From an uncultured Duodenibacillus sp. (GTDB taxonomy: Bacteria > Pseudomonadota > Gammaproteobacteria > Burkholderiales > Burkholderiaceae_F): a DNA stretch of 64,000 nucleotides. Shown here piece by piece: positions 45,031 through 53,852 of this stretch. The position numbers and the translations under genes are program-made. The stretch's first letter is position 1. Each line of letters opens with the position of its first letter. The notes beneath the pieces were generated by a model. It saw nothing but the letters and a program-made list of their open reading frames with translations, made no database searches and had not been told where the DNA came from. The stretch is from assembly GCA_944390745.1 (NCBI GenBank), contig CALXQK010000010.1, forward strand, positions 104,144-168,143. The letters are read 5' to 3'.

Positions 45031-45762
45031 CTAGCGAATGCCCGCCTTTTGCAGTACGGCGCGGGCCCTTTCACCCTGCAGGCACTTCAGCAGCCCCGCC
45101 ACGCCCGGGTTCCTTTCGGCGCCGGCCACGACGGCTGCGGTCATCTCGATGGGCGCAAAGCCGCTCTCAAGGGCCATCATGCCGCCGAGCTTGTCCTTGT
45201 TGGCCATGGCCGCCTGATAGTTCGCAAAGCCGGCGTCAACCTCGCCGCGCACCACGTAGGAGACGACCTGCGGCACGCCCGAGACCTGCATGAGCCTGGG
45301 CTTGACGGTGTTTCTGAAGGCCTCGGGGCGGCTGCTGACCCACTCAGCCGCCGCACGCCCGTAGACGGCGGCCCTGGCGTCGGGGTGCGCGATGCGCTTG
45401 ATCGAGGAGCCGGCAAGCGCCTCGGGGCCCTGGAGCTCAACGCCCTTTCTCCAGATGAGCATCAGCGGCGTGCTGCCCAGGGGCTGCATGACGGAAAACT
45501 TCACCGGGGTCTTCAGCCTTTCAAGCGTCGTCCTGTCGGTGATGACGACGTTGACGCCGCCGCCCGAGGAGACCTGCGCAAGCATCTGGCCGATGTTGCC
45601 GCCGTAGCTTTCAGTGATTTTTCCGCCCGCCTCCTGCTCGCAGGCCTTCACCAGGTTCTTCACCACGGGAATGTAGCCCGCGCCCGTGGTGACCATGGCG
45701 CCTGCGTACGCCGTTGAAGCTGCGGCGGCGGCCGCAAGAAGAATTCCAGGAACATGCCTCAT
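45031..45762 (-). CDS. modA: Molybdate/tungstate-binding periplasmic protein ModA
   Basis: The 243-residue protein has a cleavable signal peptide (ILLAAAAAASTAYA, cleavage near residue 20) and a type II periplasmic binding fold. YGGNIGQMLAQVSSGGGVNVVITD and HPDARAAVYGRAAAEWV are typical of ModA-like proteins, but the first residues of the mature protein (GAMVTTGAGYIPVVKNL) differ from the usual AAASL opening, so tungstate or another oxyanion is possible. It is the first gene of the operon. Confidence 0.86.
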   Translation of the reverse strand: MRHVPGILLAAAAAASTAYAGAMVTTGAGYIPVVKNLVKACEQEAGGKITESYGGNIGQMLAQVSSGGGVNVVITDRTTLERLKTPVKFSVMQPLGSTPLMLIWRKGVELQGPEALAGSSIKRIAHPDARAAVYGRAAAEWVSSRPEAFRNTVKPRLMQVSGVPQVVSYVVRGEVDAGFANYQAAMANKDKLGGMMALESGFAPIEMTAAVVAGAERNPGVAGLLKCLQGERARAVLQKAGIR

Positions 45763-45800
45763 GTTGTTGACCTCGGGAAGGAATGCAGATCGTACGGGGG

Positions 45801-45829
45801 AGTATGCACCGTTATTCCATTTAGGTCAA
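45801..45829 (-). promoter_or_regulatory. Probable promoter of the mod operon
   Basis: On the minus strand TTGACC (45824-45829) and CATACT (45801-45806) are 17 bases apart, about 39 bases before the modA start. The spacer contains GGAATAACGG, faintly like a ModE half-site, but no clear palindrome, and I see no molybdenum-cofactor riboswitch. Confidence 0.5.
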
Positions 45830-45838
45830 ACGACAGGC

Positions 45839-45868
45839 AAAAAAAACGCCGGACGGGTTGGTCCGGCG
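45839..45868 (-). terminator. Terminator of the sulfurtransferase gene
   Basis: Arms CGCCGGAC (45847-45854) and GTCCGGCG (45861-45868) are followed on the minus strand by eight T, seven bases past the sulfurtransferase stop. Confidence 0.88.
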
Positions 45869-45875
45869 CCAAATC

Positions 45876-46724
45876 TCAGGGCTCGTCAGTTTGTCGGATG
45901 GGCCGCTCGGGGTCGCTGATCCACTCCGACCAGCTGCCGATGTAGACGCCCGCGGCGGGAATGCCCGCAACCGTCATGGCCAGATGGTTGCAGCAGGCCG
46001 TGACGCCCGAGCCGCAGTAGTTGATGATGTTGGCCGGGTCGCGCTCGCCGATGACGGCGCGAAATTCCGAGGCAAGGGCATCAGCCGGCTTGAAGAGGCC
46101 GTCGGGGCCGATGTTGTCGGTGCTTGGGCGAACGAGCGAGCCGGGAATGTGTCCGGCCACGGGATCAATCGGCTCCTCGAGACCCGCCCAGCGCTCGCGG
46201 CTTCGGGCGTCCAGAAGCGTGTAGTCGCCCGTCACCAGATTGTTTTCAATGAATTCCACGCCGAAGACGCGCTCCAGGGGCGTCTGCGCGCGGTAGGTGC
46301 CGGGCTCCCAGGTGGGCTCCTCCGTTTGAACGGGAAGTCCGAGCTTCTCCCAGAGGGCGAAGCCGCCGTTGAGCACGCGCACGTTTTCAAACCCGACCCA
46401 GCGCAGCGTGAACCAAAGCCGCGAGGCGAAGTTGCAAAGCCCGTCGTCGTAGGCCACGATCACGGACTCGGGCGAGACGCCGAGGCGGCGCATGTTGACG
46501 CAGAAGCGCCCCGAATCGGGCAGCGGATGGCGCCCGTTGGTGCCGCTGCGGCAGCCGGCGACATCGTCCTCAAGGTCGGCAAACCGCGCGCCCGGGATGT
46601 GGCCCTCGTCGTAGAGGCGGCGGCCAAGCCCGTGGTCAGTGAGGTGTGCACGCACGTCGAGAAGCACGAGCCCGGGAGCGTTCATGAGCGCCTTGAGCTC
46701 TTCAACGGAAATCAGCGGATTCAT
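45876..46724 (-). CDS. Sulfurtransferase (3-mercaptopyruvate sulfurtransferase-like)
   Basis: The 282-residue protein has two tandem rhodanese domains. The second carries the active-site loop CGSGVTACC (Cys about residue 235), the CGSGVTA form typical of SseA-type mercaptopyruvate sulfurtransferases rather than thiosulfate rhodaneses. The first domain contains LLDVRAHLTDHGLGRRLYDEGHIPGA. Cytoplasmic; likely role in sulfur transfer and cyanide detoxification. Single gene with its own terminator. Confidence 0.9.
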   Translation of the reverse strand: MNPLISVEELKALMNAPGLVLLDVRAHLTDHGLGRRLYDEGHIPGARFADLEDDVAGCRSGTNGRHPLPDSGRFCVNMRRLGVSPESVIVAYDDGLCNFASRLWFTLRWVGFENVRVLNGGFALWEKLGLPVQTEEPTWEPGTYRAQTPLERVFGVEFIENNLVTGDYTLLDARSRERWAGLEEPIDPVAGHIPGSLVRPSTDNIGPDGLFKPADALASEFRAVIGERDPANIINYCGSGVTACCNHLAMTVAGIPAAGVYIGSWSEWISDPERPIRQTDEP

Positions 46725-46877
46725 CTAGCATCGGCGCGCAGGCTCCCGGCGGCAGGCCGGGGGCATGGCGCCTCCTCCCTTCGGTTGTCGTTTGGAAAGG
46801 TTCATCGTCCTGGCGCAGGGCGCAGGAATGCGGATGCGGCCCGGGGAGGGCGCGCATCAGGGCGCGCCGGGGCGTGC

Positions 46878-47780
46878 TCAGTCCTTGCGCCCGATCCCCT
46901 TGAGCTCCTCGCCCGGGGCCGTCTTTTTGCCGGCGCGCTTGGTGAGCAGGCTTGCGGCAACGCCAGCCACGATAATGATAGCGATGCCGAGGGCGCTCTG
47001 AGCCTCAATGCGATCGCCCCAGACGGCCAGCCCGATGAAGGCGGCAAAGATGATGCCCGAGAAGGAGAGCACCGAGCTCAGCAGGAGATTTCCCGCCCCG
47101 AAGCTGCGCGTCATGGCAATCTGGGCAAAGCAGGCCGAAAGTCCGACGGCAACAACGCAGGCCGTGCTCTTGAGCGTGTAGGTGTCGGCGGGCTCAAGCA
47201 GCAGGTGGCCGACCAGGCCGAAGACGAGATTGCACAGCGAAAAGTAGAACACGACGCGCCATTCGGGCTCGTGCAGGTCGCTGAGCTCCTTGATCTGGAT
47301 GTAGGCCACCGCCGAGAGCAGGCCCGAGCCCAGGCCGATGAGCGCAGGCCAGAAGTCCTGCGGATTGATCTCGGGCTGCAGCACCTCGACGACGCCGGCA
47401 AAGCCGACAAGCACGGTACCCGCAAGCCGCCACTCGATGGGGCGCCGCCGAAGAAGACCCGCGGCAATGAGAATGGCGGCCATGAAGATGGGGCTTGTGT
47501 AGTTGAGCGTCATGCCCGTTGAGAGCGGCAGAAACGTCACCGAGTAAAGCCACATGGCCAGCGCCACCGTGCCCGCGCCGCTGCGCTTGAAGTGGCTCCA
47601 GAGGCAGGGCGTTGCGATCGTTTTTCCCGTCAGCCGCGCCCAGACGTAGAGCATGACGACGCCGAAGAGCCCGCGGTAGAAGACCATCGAGAAGGTGCCG
47701 ATTTCCGGGGCGCCGAGCTTGACCGAGGCCGCGAGAACAGCAAAAAGAAAGGATGCGGCAAGCATCCAGAGCGACTGCAT
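46878..47780 (-). CDS. EamA/DMT family transporter
   Basis: The 300-residue inner-membrane protein contains ten hydrophobic segments arranged as two EamA repeats (LWMLAASFLFAVLAASVKLG to about residue 130, and the second from FWPALIGLGSGLLSAVAYIQIKEL). MVFYRGLFGVVMLY and TLNYTSPIFMAAILIAAGLL are typical. The substrate is unknown; relatives export metabolites or drugs. The ATG at 47780 fits the family length; the open frame extends about 79 codons upstream without a ribosome binding site. Confidence 0.88.
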   Translation of the reverse strand: MQSLWMLAASFLFAVLAASVKLGAPEIGTFSMVFYRGLFGVVMLYVWARLTGKTIATPCLWSHFKRSGAGTVALAMWLYSVTFLPLSTGMTLNYTSPIFMAAILIAAGLLRRRPIEWRLAGTVLVGFAGVVEVLQPEINPQDFWPALIGLGSGLLSAVAYIQIKELSDLHEPEWRVVFYFSLCNLVFGLVGHLLLEPADTYTLKSTACVVAVGLSACFAQIAMTRSFGAGNLLLSSVLSFSGIIFAAFIGLAVWGDRIEAQSALGIAIIIVAGVAASLLTKRAGKKTAPGEELKGIGRKD

Positions 47781-48004
47781 GAGAGACGATTCCAAAAAAA
47801 GTGCGCCAGGCGCCGCCTCAGTCGACCCGGGCCGCGCCTCCAGCGGTTTGTACAATAGCAAACGGTGCGTCATTGTGCCCGATTCGGCGGGCCTCCTGCG
47901 GACCGGCGCGCGGGTTTTTTCCCTAAAGCCGCCTGCCTTGAGGGGCCCCGGGCCTTTTGAACACAACTTGAACTTGGAGGCGGCGCGGGCGCGCCGAAGG
48001 TCAT

Positions 48005-48811
48005 ATGAAGGTTGCATTCATCGGCGGGGGCAACATGGCCCGCGCCATCATTGCCGGGCTCTGCGACAAGGGCTTTGCGGGCGGCGACATCGCCGTCAAG
48101 GATCCCAACGAGGACAAGCGTGCGGCGCTTGCCGCGCGCTTCGGCGTGGAGGGACGCGCGTCGGCCGGAGACTGGATCAGCCGCGCCGACCTGGTGGTGC
48201 TTGCCGTCAAGCCCCAGGTGCTTGAGGCGGCCGCAGGCGAAGTCGCCCGCTGGATCGCTCCGTCGGCCACGGTGCTTTCAATTGCCGCGGGCGTGGGCGT
48301 CGAGGCGCTCGCGCGCTGGACGGGACACGCGCACATCGTGCGCTGCCTGCCCAACACGCCGGCGATGGTCGGAGCGGGCTACTCGGCACTTTTTGCCGGG
48401 CCCGGAGCCGATGCGCGCGACCGGGAGCGTGCGCAGACGGTCATGCAGTCCGTGGGCGAGGCGGCCTGGGTGCAGAGCGAGGAGCAGATGCATGTCGTCA
48501 CCGCAGGGCCGGGGTCGGGTCCGGCCTACGTGTTTTTGTTTCTCCAGGGCCTGAGCGAGGCGCTCGAGCGCGCCGGCGCCGACAAAGCGCAGGCCCGCAG
48601 CCTTGCCATCGCCACGGTGAGCGGCGCCGCGCGCCTTGCCGCGCAGTCCGAAAGCGACTTTGAGGCCCTGCGCGCCATGGTCACGAGCAAGGGCGGCACC
48701 ACGGCCCGTGCGATCGAGGCCCTTGAGGCCGGAGACTTCCGCGGCCTGATTGACCAGGCGGTCCGGGCCTGCGTCGCGCGCTCGAGGGAAATGGCCGAGA
48801 CCTACAGGTAG
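48005..48811 (+). CDS. proC: Pyrroline-5-carboxylate reductase
   Basis: ProC catalyses the last step of proline synthesis, reducing pyrroline-5-carboxylate with NAD(P)H. The 268-residue product has the dinucleotide-binding GGGNMARAI at residues 6-14, VVLAVKPQVLE, RCLPNTPAMVGAGYSALFAG and the C-terminal dimer motif (LRAMVTSKGGTTARAIEALEAG). GAAGG is about ten bases before the ATG. It stands alone between divergent and convergent neighbours. Confidence 0.96.
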   Translation: MKVAFIGGGNMARAIIAGLCDKGFAGGDIAVKDPNEDKRAALAARFGVEGRASAGDWISRADLVVLAVKPQVLEAAAGEVARWIAPSATVLSIAAGVGVEALARWTGHAHIVRCLPNTPAMVGAGYSALFAGPGADARDRERAQTVMQSVGEAAWVQSEEQMHVVTAGPGSGPAYVFLFLQGLSEALERAGADKAQARSLAIATVSGAARLAAQSESDFEALRAMVTSKGGTTARAIEALEAGDFRGLIDQAVRACVARSREMAETYR

Positions 48812-48826
48812 TCGGGGGGCCGGCGC

Positions 48827-49531
48827 CTAGAACGCCAGGTCCAGAATGCCGCGGGGCTTGTAGCCGAGCGTCTGGATGCAGATCGGCGTCTGCGCGTCCT
48901 TGAGCAGCAGCGCCTTGCTCACCCTGGCGGACTCAAAGGTCTGGCGCGCCATGCAGTTGATGCCCAGCGCCGCGCAGGCGAGGTAGACCGCCATGACTTT
49001 GGCGCCCGTGTCGATGAGCGGGGAGCGCTCGGAGACCTCCTCGGCGAGCGTGGCGATGCGCTCGCTCTTGGTGTACTTCACGATGCTGTGCGCCAGGTCG
49101 GTCGCAAAGCCCTGCGTCTTTTCCTTGTTGAAGACGTAGACCAGGTGAACCGGCGCCTGGCGCACCAGGGGCTGCAGCAGGCACATGTCCCTGCGGCGGT
49201 CGTGGTCGTGCACGAACACGAGCGAACAGCTGAGGGGATTCCAGAGCCAGACGCCGTTGGCCTTGACGACGTAGGTCTCGATCTCCCTCCAGTTGAGCGC
49301 CGTGGGCGTGGTGCGGTGGTCGTCACGGTGCGTCTTGCCGTTTAAGCCGTCGGCCGCCCAGAGGATGGTCGACAGATGCTCGTCGCTGATCGGCTCGTCG
49401 GAAAAGTCGTAGGCCGTGCGCCGCTTCATGAGCGCGTCGGTGAGCGCGGCGTCCATGCGCCCGGGTTCGGGCAGCGAGCGTTCAAGGGCCGCATTCTGCG
49501 GCCCGGGGGCTTTCTTCTTGAAGGTCACCAT
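48827..49531 (-). CDS. Nitroreductase family protein A
   Basis: The 234-residue protein has the nitroreductase/SagB-like fold signature KRRTAYDFSDEPISDEHLSTILWAADGLN and the C-terminal FMN site (VMAVYLACAALGINCMARQTF, LGYKPRG). In the usual RRSxRxF phosphate-binding motif the third basic residue is replaced by Tyr (RRTAYDF). The substrate is unknown. It lies 46 bases downstream of the second nitroreductase gene, in the same orientation, forming a two-gene operon. Confidence 0.83.
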   Translation of the reverse strand: MVTFKKKAPGPQNAALERSLPEPGRMDAALTDALMKRRTAYDFSDEPISDEHLSTILWAADGLNGKTHRDDHRTTPTALNWREIETYVVKANGVWLWNPLSCSLVFVHDHDRRRDMCLLQPLVRQAPVHLVYVFNKEKTQGFATDLAHSIVKYTKSERIATLAEEVSERSPLIDTGAKVMAVYLACAALGINCMARQTFESARVSKALLLKDAQTPICIQTLGYKPRGILDLAF

Positions 49532-49577
49532 GTCAGAAACACTTTGTTGCGTGTCAGCCGGTCACAGGGCGTTGAAA

Positions 49578-50168
49578 TCAGGCGGGAAAGCCAGCCGTCA
49601 CGGCCATGAGCGGAGTGCAGCCCTGCGGCAGCCCCATGGCCCTGGCAAGCGCGGCGGGGTCAAGGGAGGCGCGCGGCACGCTCGCGAGTCCCATGGCGGT
49701 GCAGGCAAGCTGCGCGGCCATGACCATGCAGCCCGCGTCCACGGCCACGCACAGCTTGCCCGTCTCGCCCGAGAGAATGCCGCTCAAGCCCGCATCGTGC
49801 ACAAAGACAATTGATAACGGCGCCTGCAGCACAAAGTCCTGGCCGCTTGTGGTGGCGCCGCGCAGGTCGCCTGCGGCCGTCTGCGTGAGCGTGTTGGCCG
49901 CCGGGTCATAGCGCCAGGCGCCGTCCTTGTCAACAACCCAAGCCAGAATCTCGCGGCAGTCGCGCGCCGAGGGGACGGTGCGGTGCCCGTCGGGAAGATT
50001 GTTGCCCGCGCACGCCCACAGAAGCGCCGAGAGAATGGGGGCGTCGATGGGGTCCGGGGAAAATTCACGCGCGCTGCGCCGCCGTCCGAGCGTCTGCTCA
50101 AGCGGCATGCGCATTTCAATGGGAGAGGGAAGCACGCGCACCGCGCCGCACTGGCTCTGTTGAGACAT
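49578..50168 (-). CDS. Nitroreductase family protein B
   Basis: The 196-residue protein has the complete FMN-binding motif GRRRSAREFSPDPI (about residues 28-41), LLWACAGNN, and the C-terminal VMAAQLACTAMGLASVPRASLD. It is shorter than neighbour A but clearly a paralogue. The ATG at 50168 has AAGGAG upstream; the longer open frame (to 50315) has no such site. Reduction of a quinone, nitro compound or flavin-linked substrate is possible; none is indicated. Confidence 0.84.
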   Translation of the reverse strand: MSQQSQCGAVRVLPSPIEMRMPLEQTLGRRRSAREFSPDPIDAPILSALLWACAGNNLPDGHRTVPSARDCREILAWVVDKDGAWRYDPAANTLTQTAAGDLRGATTSGQDFVLQAPLSIVFVHDAGLSGILSGETGKLCVAVDAGCMVMAAQLACTAMGLASVPRASLDPAALARAMGLPQGCTPLMAVTAGFPA

Positions 50169-50414
50169 TTCACAACTCCTTGAACGAGGAAAAAAGCGCC
50201 GCAGCCGCGTCAAGAGCCGCCGGGCCCGGCGAAAGCCGAGCAAGGCGCAGGGTGTTGAGGACAATACGCCGCCCGCTCGCGACCCTGCCGCGCGCTCCAT
50301 CCCGGACTGCCGCACACCGGCATATTCTGCACCATAATCGGGATGTGCGCGCGCTGCCCCCAGGGCCTGCGCAGCACGCCTTCAGTTCTGATTTTGCTCA
50401 AGCCTACCCCAGTC

Positions 50415-51524
50415 ATGACCGAGCAGCCGTCCTGGCGCAGAATCATTCATGTCGACATGGATGCCTTCTATGCATCCGTCGAGCAGCACGACCATCCGCA
50501 GCTTCGCGGCAAGCCGGTGGCGGTGGGCCACGCCGACAGCCGCGGCGTGGTCGCCACCGCAAGCTACGAGGCGCGGCGCTTCGGCGTGCACAGCGCCATG
50601 TCGAGCGCCCGCGCCCGGCAGCTCTGCCCCGGGCTCATCTTCGTGGAGGGGCGCATGAGCCGCTACCGCGAGGTGAGCGCGCAGGTGCACGAAATCTTTG
50701 CCCGCTATACGGATCTCATTGAACCCATCAGCATTGACGAGGCGTTTCTGGACGTCACTCAAAACAAGGCGGGCATGAGGCTTGCGGTCGACATCGCCCG
50801 CGCCATCAAGAGGAGCATCCGCGAGGAGCTGGGCCTGACGGCAAGCGCAGGCGTCTCCTACAACAAGCTTCTGGCAAAGATTGCCAGCGACTGGCGCAAG
50901 CCCGACGGGCTGTGCACGATTCACCCGGATGCGGCCCTGAAGTTCATCGACCAGCTCAAGGTCGAGCACCTCTGGGGCGTGGGGCCTGCGACGGCCGAGG
51001 CGATGCACCGCATGGGAATCCGCACGGCGCGCGAGCTGCGCGAGGTGGAGCTTCTCGAGATGGTGCGCCGCTTCGGGAAGGCGGGCGTGACCTACTACAA
51101 CTTCGTGCGGGGCATCGACCCGCGCCCGGTTCTGGCCGTGCGGGAGCGCAAGTCGGTGGGGTGCGAGCACACCTACGGGCGCGACATCAGAACGCGCGCG
51201 GAGGCGCTCGCCGCGCTTGAGTCGCTCGTCGACGAGCTGCTGCGCCGGCTTGCGCCGCGCCGCTTTGAGGGGCGCACGCTCACCCTGAAGGTGCGGTTCT
51301 TCAACTTTGAGACGGTGAGCCGCTCGCGCTCAGCCAAGGAGCCCTGGACGCAGCGCGAAAACCTGCTTGAGGCGGCCGCGGGGCTTCTTGCCTCGCTTGC
51401 GGTGCCCGCCGGCGGCATCCGCCTCATGGGACTTTCCGTCTCCGACCCAGTGGGCGCGCACTACCGGCAGGCAAGCCTGCCGCTTGAGGAGCGGCCCGCG
51501 CCAGCCGGCGGGCAGCCGGACTAG
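50415..51524 (+). CDS. dinB: DNA polymerase IV
   Basis: DinB is a Y-family translesion polymerase without proofreading. The 369-residue product has HVDMDAFYASVE (metal-binding Asp pair) near the N-terminus, YEARRFGVHSAMS, SIDEAFLDVT with the catalytic Asp-Glu, and a little-finger domain. No beta-clamp motif is obvious at the C-terminus (ERPAPAGGQPD). The ATG at 50415 fits homologues; in-frame starts upstream to 50343 exist. I find no LexA box upstream, so SOS control is not evident. Confidence 0.92.
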   Translation: MTEQPSWRRIIHVDMDAFYASVEQHDHPQLRGKPVAVGHADSRGVVATASYEARRFGVHSAMSSARARQLCPGLIFVEGRMSRYREVSAQVHEIFARYTDLIEPISIDEAFLDVTQNKAGMRLAVDIARAIKRSIREELGLTASAGVSYNKLLAKIASDWRKPDGLCTIHPDAALKFIDQLKVEHLWGVGPATAEAMHRMGIRTARELREVELLEMVRRFGKAGVTYYNFVRGIDPRPVLAVRERKSVGCEHTYGRDIRTRAEALAALESLVDELLRRLAPRRFEGRTLTLKVRFFNFETVSRSRSAKEPWTQRENLLEAAAGLLASLAVPAGGIRLMGLSVSDPVGAHYRQASLPLEERPAPAGGQPD

Positions 51525-52297
51525 CCCAGGTCCTCAAAAAGGTCGCGGTACATCGGCCAGTAGCTTGCGTACATCACCGTGGCCGACAGAAAGACGAAGG
51601 GAATGGCGAGGACCGAGGCCAGGGTCTGGGAGGAGACCATGAGCGCAATCGAGACCAGGGCCACCGTCACCAGCGCAAAGAGAAGGGCGACGCTTGCCGC
51701 GAGCACGATCACCGGGATGATGTTTCTGAGGCACCCGAAGAACGAGTAGAAGACGGCCTTGCCCGTCGTCATGCCGCGCTCGGCGGCCAGCATCGGGGCA
51801 AACCACACGGCCATGACGCCCGGCAGGTAGACGATGAGCGCGGCGATGGTGCCGTCCCAGGGGAAGTTTTCCGAAACGCTCTTCCAGTCGATCTGGCCCT
51901 GCTCGCTGATCACCCAGCGGCTGACGTCGTCGGCGGCAAGAAGCGCGTAGACCGTCTCCACGGCGAGGATCAGAAAACTGTAGACGAGGCCGACGTTGAT
52001 GAGGGTGCGGCGCGTGACGGCATTGCGCCACAGTTCGCCGAAGACCGCATAGGAGGGCATGCGGCCGGCGAGCACCTCGCGGGTCGAGCGGGCGATGAAG
52101 ACCGTGCCGAAGGGCATGAAGAAGGCGGCCAGCACGAAGCCCGCAAAGGGCAGCGCCGAGAGTCCGCCCATGACGATGAGGTAAAAGAGCACGATGCCCG
52201 TCATGGTGACGGGCGAGCGGCGCGTGGCTGCAACAGCCTCGAGAAACCAGCGCCAGCCGGCCGAGGCCGGCAGCTTGCGCGATGCGTCGTCAGACAT
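51521..52297 (-). CDS. BPSS1780 family membrane protein
   Basis: The 258-residue protein has about six membrane segments (MTGIVLFYLIVMGGLSALPF, LINVGLVYSFLILAVETVYAL, TIAALIVYLPGVMAVWFAPML and others) and the opening AGWRWFLEAVAATRRSPVTM typical of the BPSS1780 family, a betaproteobacterial group of unknown function often near thrB. It overlaps the convergent dinB stop by four bases. It lies 56 bases downstream of thrB and may be co-transcribed. Confidence 0.85.
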   Translation of the reverse strand: MSDDASRKLPASAGWRWFLEAVAATRRSPVTMTGIVLFYLIVMGGLSALPFAGFVLAAFFMPFGTVFIARSTREVLAGRMPSYAVFGELWRNAVTRRTLINVGLVYSFLILAVETVYALLAADDVSRWVISEQGQIDWKSVSENFPWDGTIAALIVYLPGVMAVWFAPMLAAERGMTTGKAVFYSFFGCLRNIIPVIVLAASVALLFALVTVALVSIALMVSSQTLASVLAIPFVFLSATVMYASYWPMYRDLFEDLG

Positions 52298-52353
52298 GGT
52301 GTCCTGAAGTCGATGTGTCGAAGATCAAGGGAAGGCCGGGGCCGCCCGGGGCC

Positions 52354-53307
52354 TCAGAGGGCACAGGTGCGGCGGTCCCGGAGAATTCTCTCAAAATGCG
52401 TCGGGTCGTGGGGCTTGAGAAGACTCGCCTCCCGCGGCAGATAGAAGTCATAGAGGCGGCTGATCCAAAAGCGCAGGGCGCCGGCGCGCAGCATGTCGCG
52501 CCAGAAGCTTCGCTCAAGGCTGGTGATGGGCCGGACGGCCTCATAGGCCTCAAGAAGCGCGCGCATCCTGGGCTCGACCAGAAGCCCCGTGCCGGGGTCG
52601 ATGCACCAGTCGTTGACCGTGACGGCAAGGTCGTAGAGCCAGGGAACGTTGCCCGCAAAGTAAAAGTCGAAGATGCCGGCGACGTGCGCCTGATCGGTGC
52701 CGTGTCCAGCAATGAGCGCGTTGTTGCGAAAGAGGTCGCAGTGGCAGGCGCTGCCGGGAAGCTCCGAGGCGCGCTCGTGCACGCTTTGCTGATGCGCGAG
52801 CTCGGAGGTGAGAAGCTCTTGCTGCTCGCCGCTCAAAAAGGGGGCGACGCGCGGAGCCGTCTCAAGCCACCAGGCCAGACCGCGCAGGTTGGGCTGGGAG
52901 CGCGCGAAGTCGCGCGCGGCCAGATGCATGCGCGCAAGCTCCGTGCCGATCGAGGCGCACTCGCGCTCGCTCATCTCGACGACATTCTCTCCCTCGAGCC
53001 GGTCGGCGATCGAAAAGGGCTTGCCGTGGAGAAACTCAAAGAGCCTGCCGGCGCGGCTGCGCGCGGGGCAGGCAACCCTGCAGCCCTTGTTCTTCAAGTG
53101 CTCGCAGAGCTCCAGATAATAGGGAAGCTCATCGGGGCTGAGACGCTCAAAGACGGTGAGCACCCAGCGGCCGCGGGTGGTGTCGAGAAAGTAGTTGGTG
53201 TTCTCGATGCCCGCGGCAATGGGCTCGAATCCGGTGGGCTCGCCGAGGTCAAAAAGGCTCAGCGCGCGGGAGACATCCCCGCTGCTGAGCGGCGTAAAGA
53301 CAGCCAT
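52354..53307 (-). CDS. thrB: Homoserine kinase (ThrB, APH-fold type)
   Basis: ThrB phosphorylates homoserine for threonine synthesis. The 317-residue product is the phosphotransferase (APH/choline-kinase fold) type used by pseudomonads and betaproteobacteria: GIENTNYFLDTTRGRWVLTVFE near the N-terminus, CHCDLFRNNAL catalytic loop and GIFDFYFAGNVPWLYDLAVTVNDW metal site. It is six bases after the DUF2782 gene. The order BPSS1780-thrB-DUF2782-polA matches other Burkholderiales. Confidence 0.94.
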   Translation of the reverse strand: MAVFTPLSSGDVSRALSLFDLGEPTGFEPIAAGIENTNYFLDTTRGRWVLTVFERLSPDELPYYLELCEHLKNKGCRVACPARSRAGRLFEFLHGKPFSIADRLEGENVVEMSERECASIGTELARMHLAARDFARSQPNLRGLAWWLETAPRVAPFLSGEQQELLTSELAHQQSVHERASELPGSACHCDLFRNNALIAGHGTDQAHVAGIFDFYFAGNVPWLYDLAVTVNDWCIDPGTGLLVEPRMRALLEAYEAVRPITSLERSFWRDMLRAGALRFWISRLYDFYLPREASLLKPHDPTHFERILRDRRTCAL

Positions 53308-53313
53308 GGAGTC

Positions 53314-53781
53314 CTACCATCCGAATTCGATGAACTTCGGCGTATCAAGCGTTGAGCGCGGATCCGCGCCGGGGCGCAGATCGATCGGCCGGTCGCCCGT
53401 GTTCTTCATCGTGTAGGGAATGGAGGTCGAGCCCGGCGTGACGCGAATCTCCGTGAGCCGGTTGTTCTGGTCGTACGTCTCCTCGATGACCGTGCCGTAG
53501 TCCGAGACGTAGGGCTTGTTCTTCGGAGGATTCTTCTGTGCGCGGCGGCGCGCCTCGCGGGCATTGGCCATGTCCTCGGGCGTGGGCTCAAGGCGGCTTG
53601 CCTCATAGGTGGCGCGCTCGTCAGTGTTCATGGTGGGCGCGCGTTTTGCGGGCGCCTTGTCGGCTGCGGGAGCCTGGGCCGAGGGCACCGGGGTGATCTT
53701 CGGGGGCGCCTCGAGATTGTCGGCGGCAGCGGCGCACGCGGAAAAGGCCGCCAGCAGTGTTAGAGTGATTGTTTTCAGCAT
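53314..53781 (-). CDS. DUF2782 family secreted protein
   Basis: The 155-residue protein has a signal peptide (TITLTLLAAFSACAAAA, cleavage near residue 20), a Pro/Ala-rich linker, and the C-terminal DUF2782-type segment YGTVIEETYDQNNRLTEIRVTPG followed by IPYTMKNTGDRP. Function unknown; the family is fixed next to thrB and polA. It is the first gene of the operon with thrB. Confidence 0.85.
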   Translation of the reverse strand: MLKTITLTLLAAFSACAAAADNLEAPPKITPVPSAQAPAADKAPAKRAPTMNTDERATYEASRLEPTPEDMANAREARRRAQKNPPKNKPYVSDYGTVIEETYDQNNRLTEIRVTPGSTSIPYTMKNTGDRPIDLRPGADPRSTLDTPKFIEFGW

Positions 53782-53835
53782 GATCGAAACCTTTTCACAA
53801 AAGGAGGACGCCCGGCTTGTGGGCGCCTTTCTCTC

Positions 53836-53852
53836 AATCGATTATATCGATT
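53836..53852. promoter_or_regulatory. Perfect palindrome in the thrB/polA divergent region
   Basis: AATCGAT-TAT-ATCGATT is a 17-base perfect palindrome lying 55 bases before the DUF2782 start and 190 bases before polA. It is AT-rich in a GC-rich setting and could be an operator or a promoter -10 region. Confidence 0.4.

Noticed and set aside
45763-45838. Molybdenum-cofactor riboswitch upstream of modA
   Set aside because: The gap is under 80 bases and lacks the conserved Moco aptamer; only a promoter is seen.
50169-50414. LexA box upstream of dinB
   Set aside because: No CTGT-N8-ACAG-type palindrome is present in the region.
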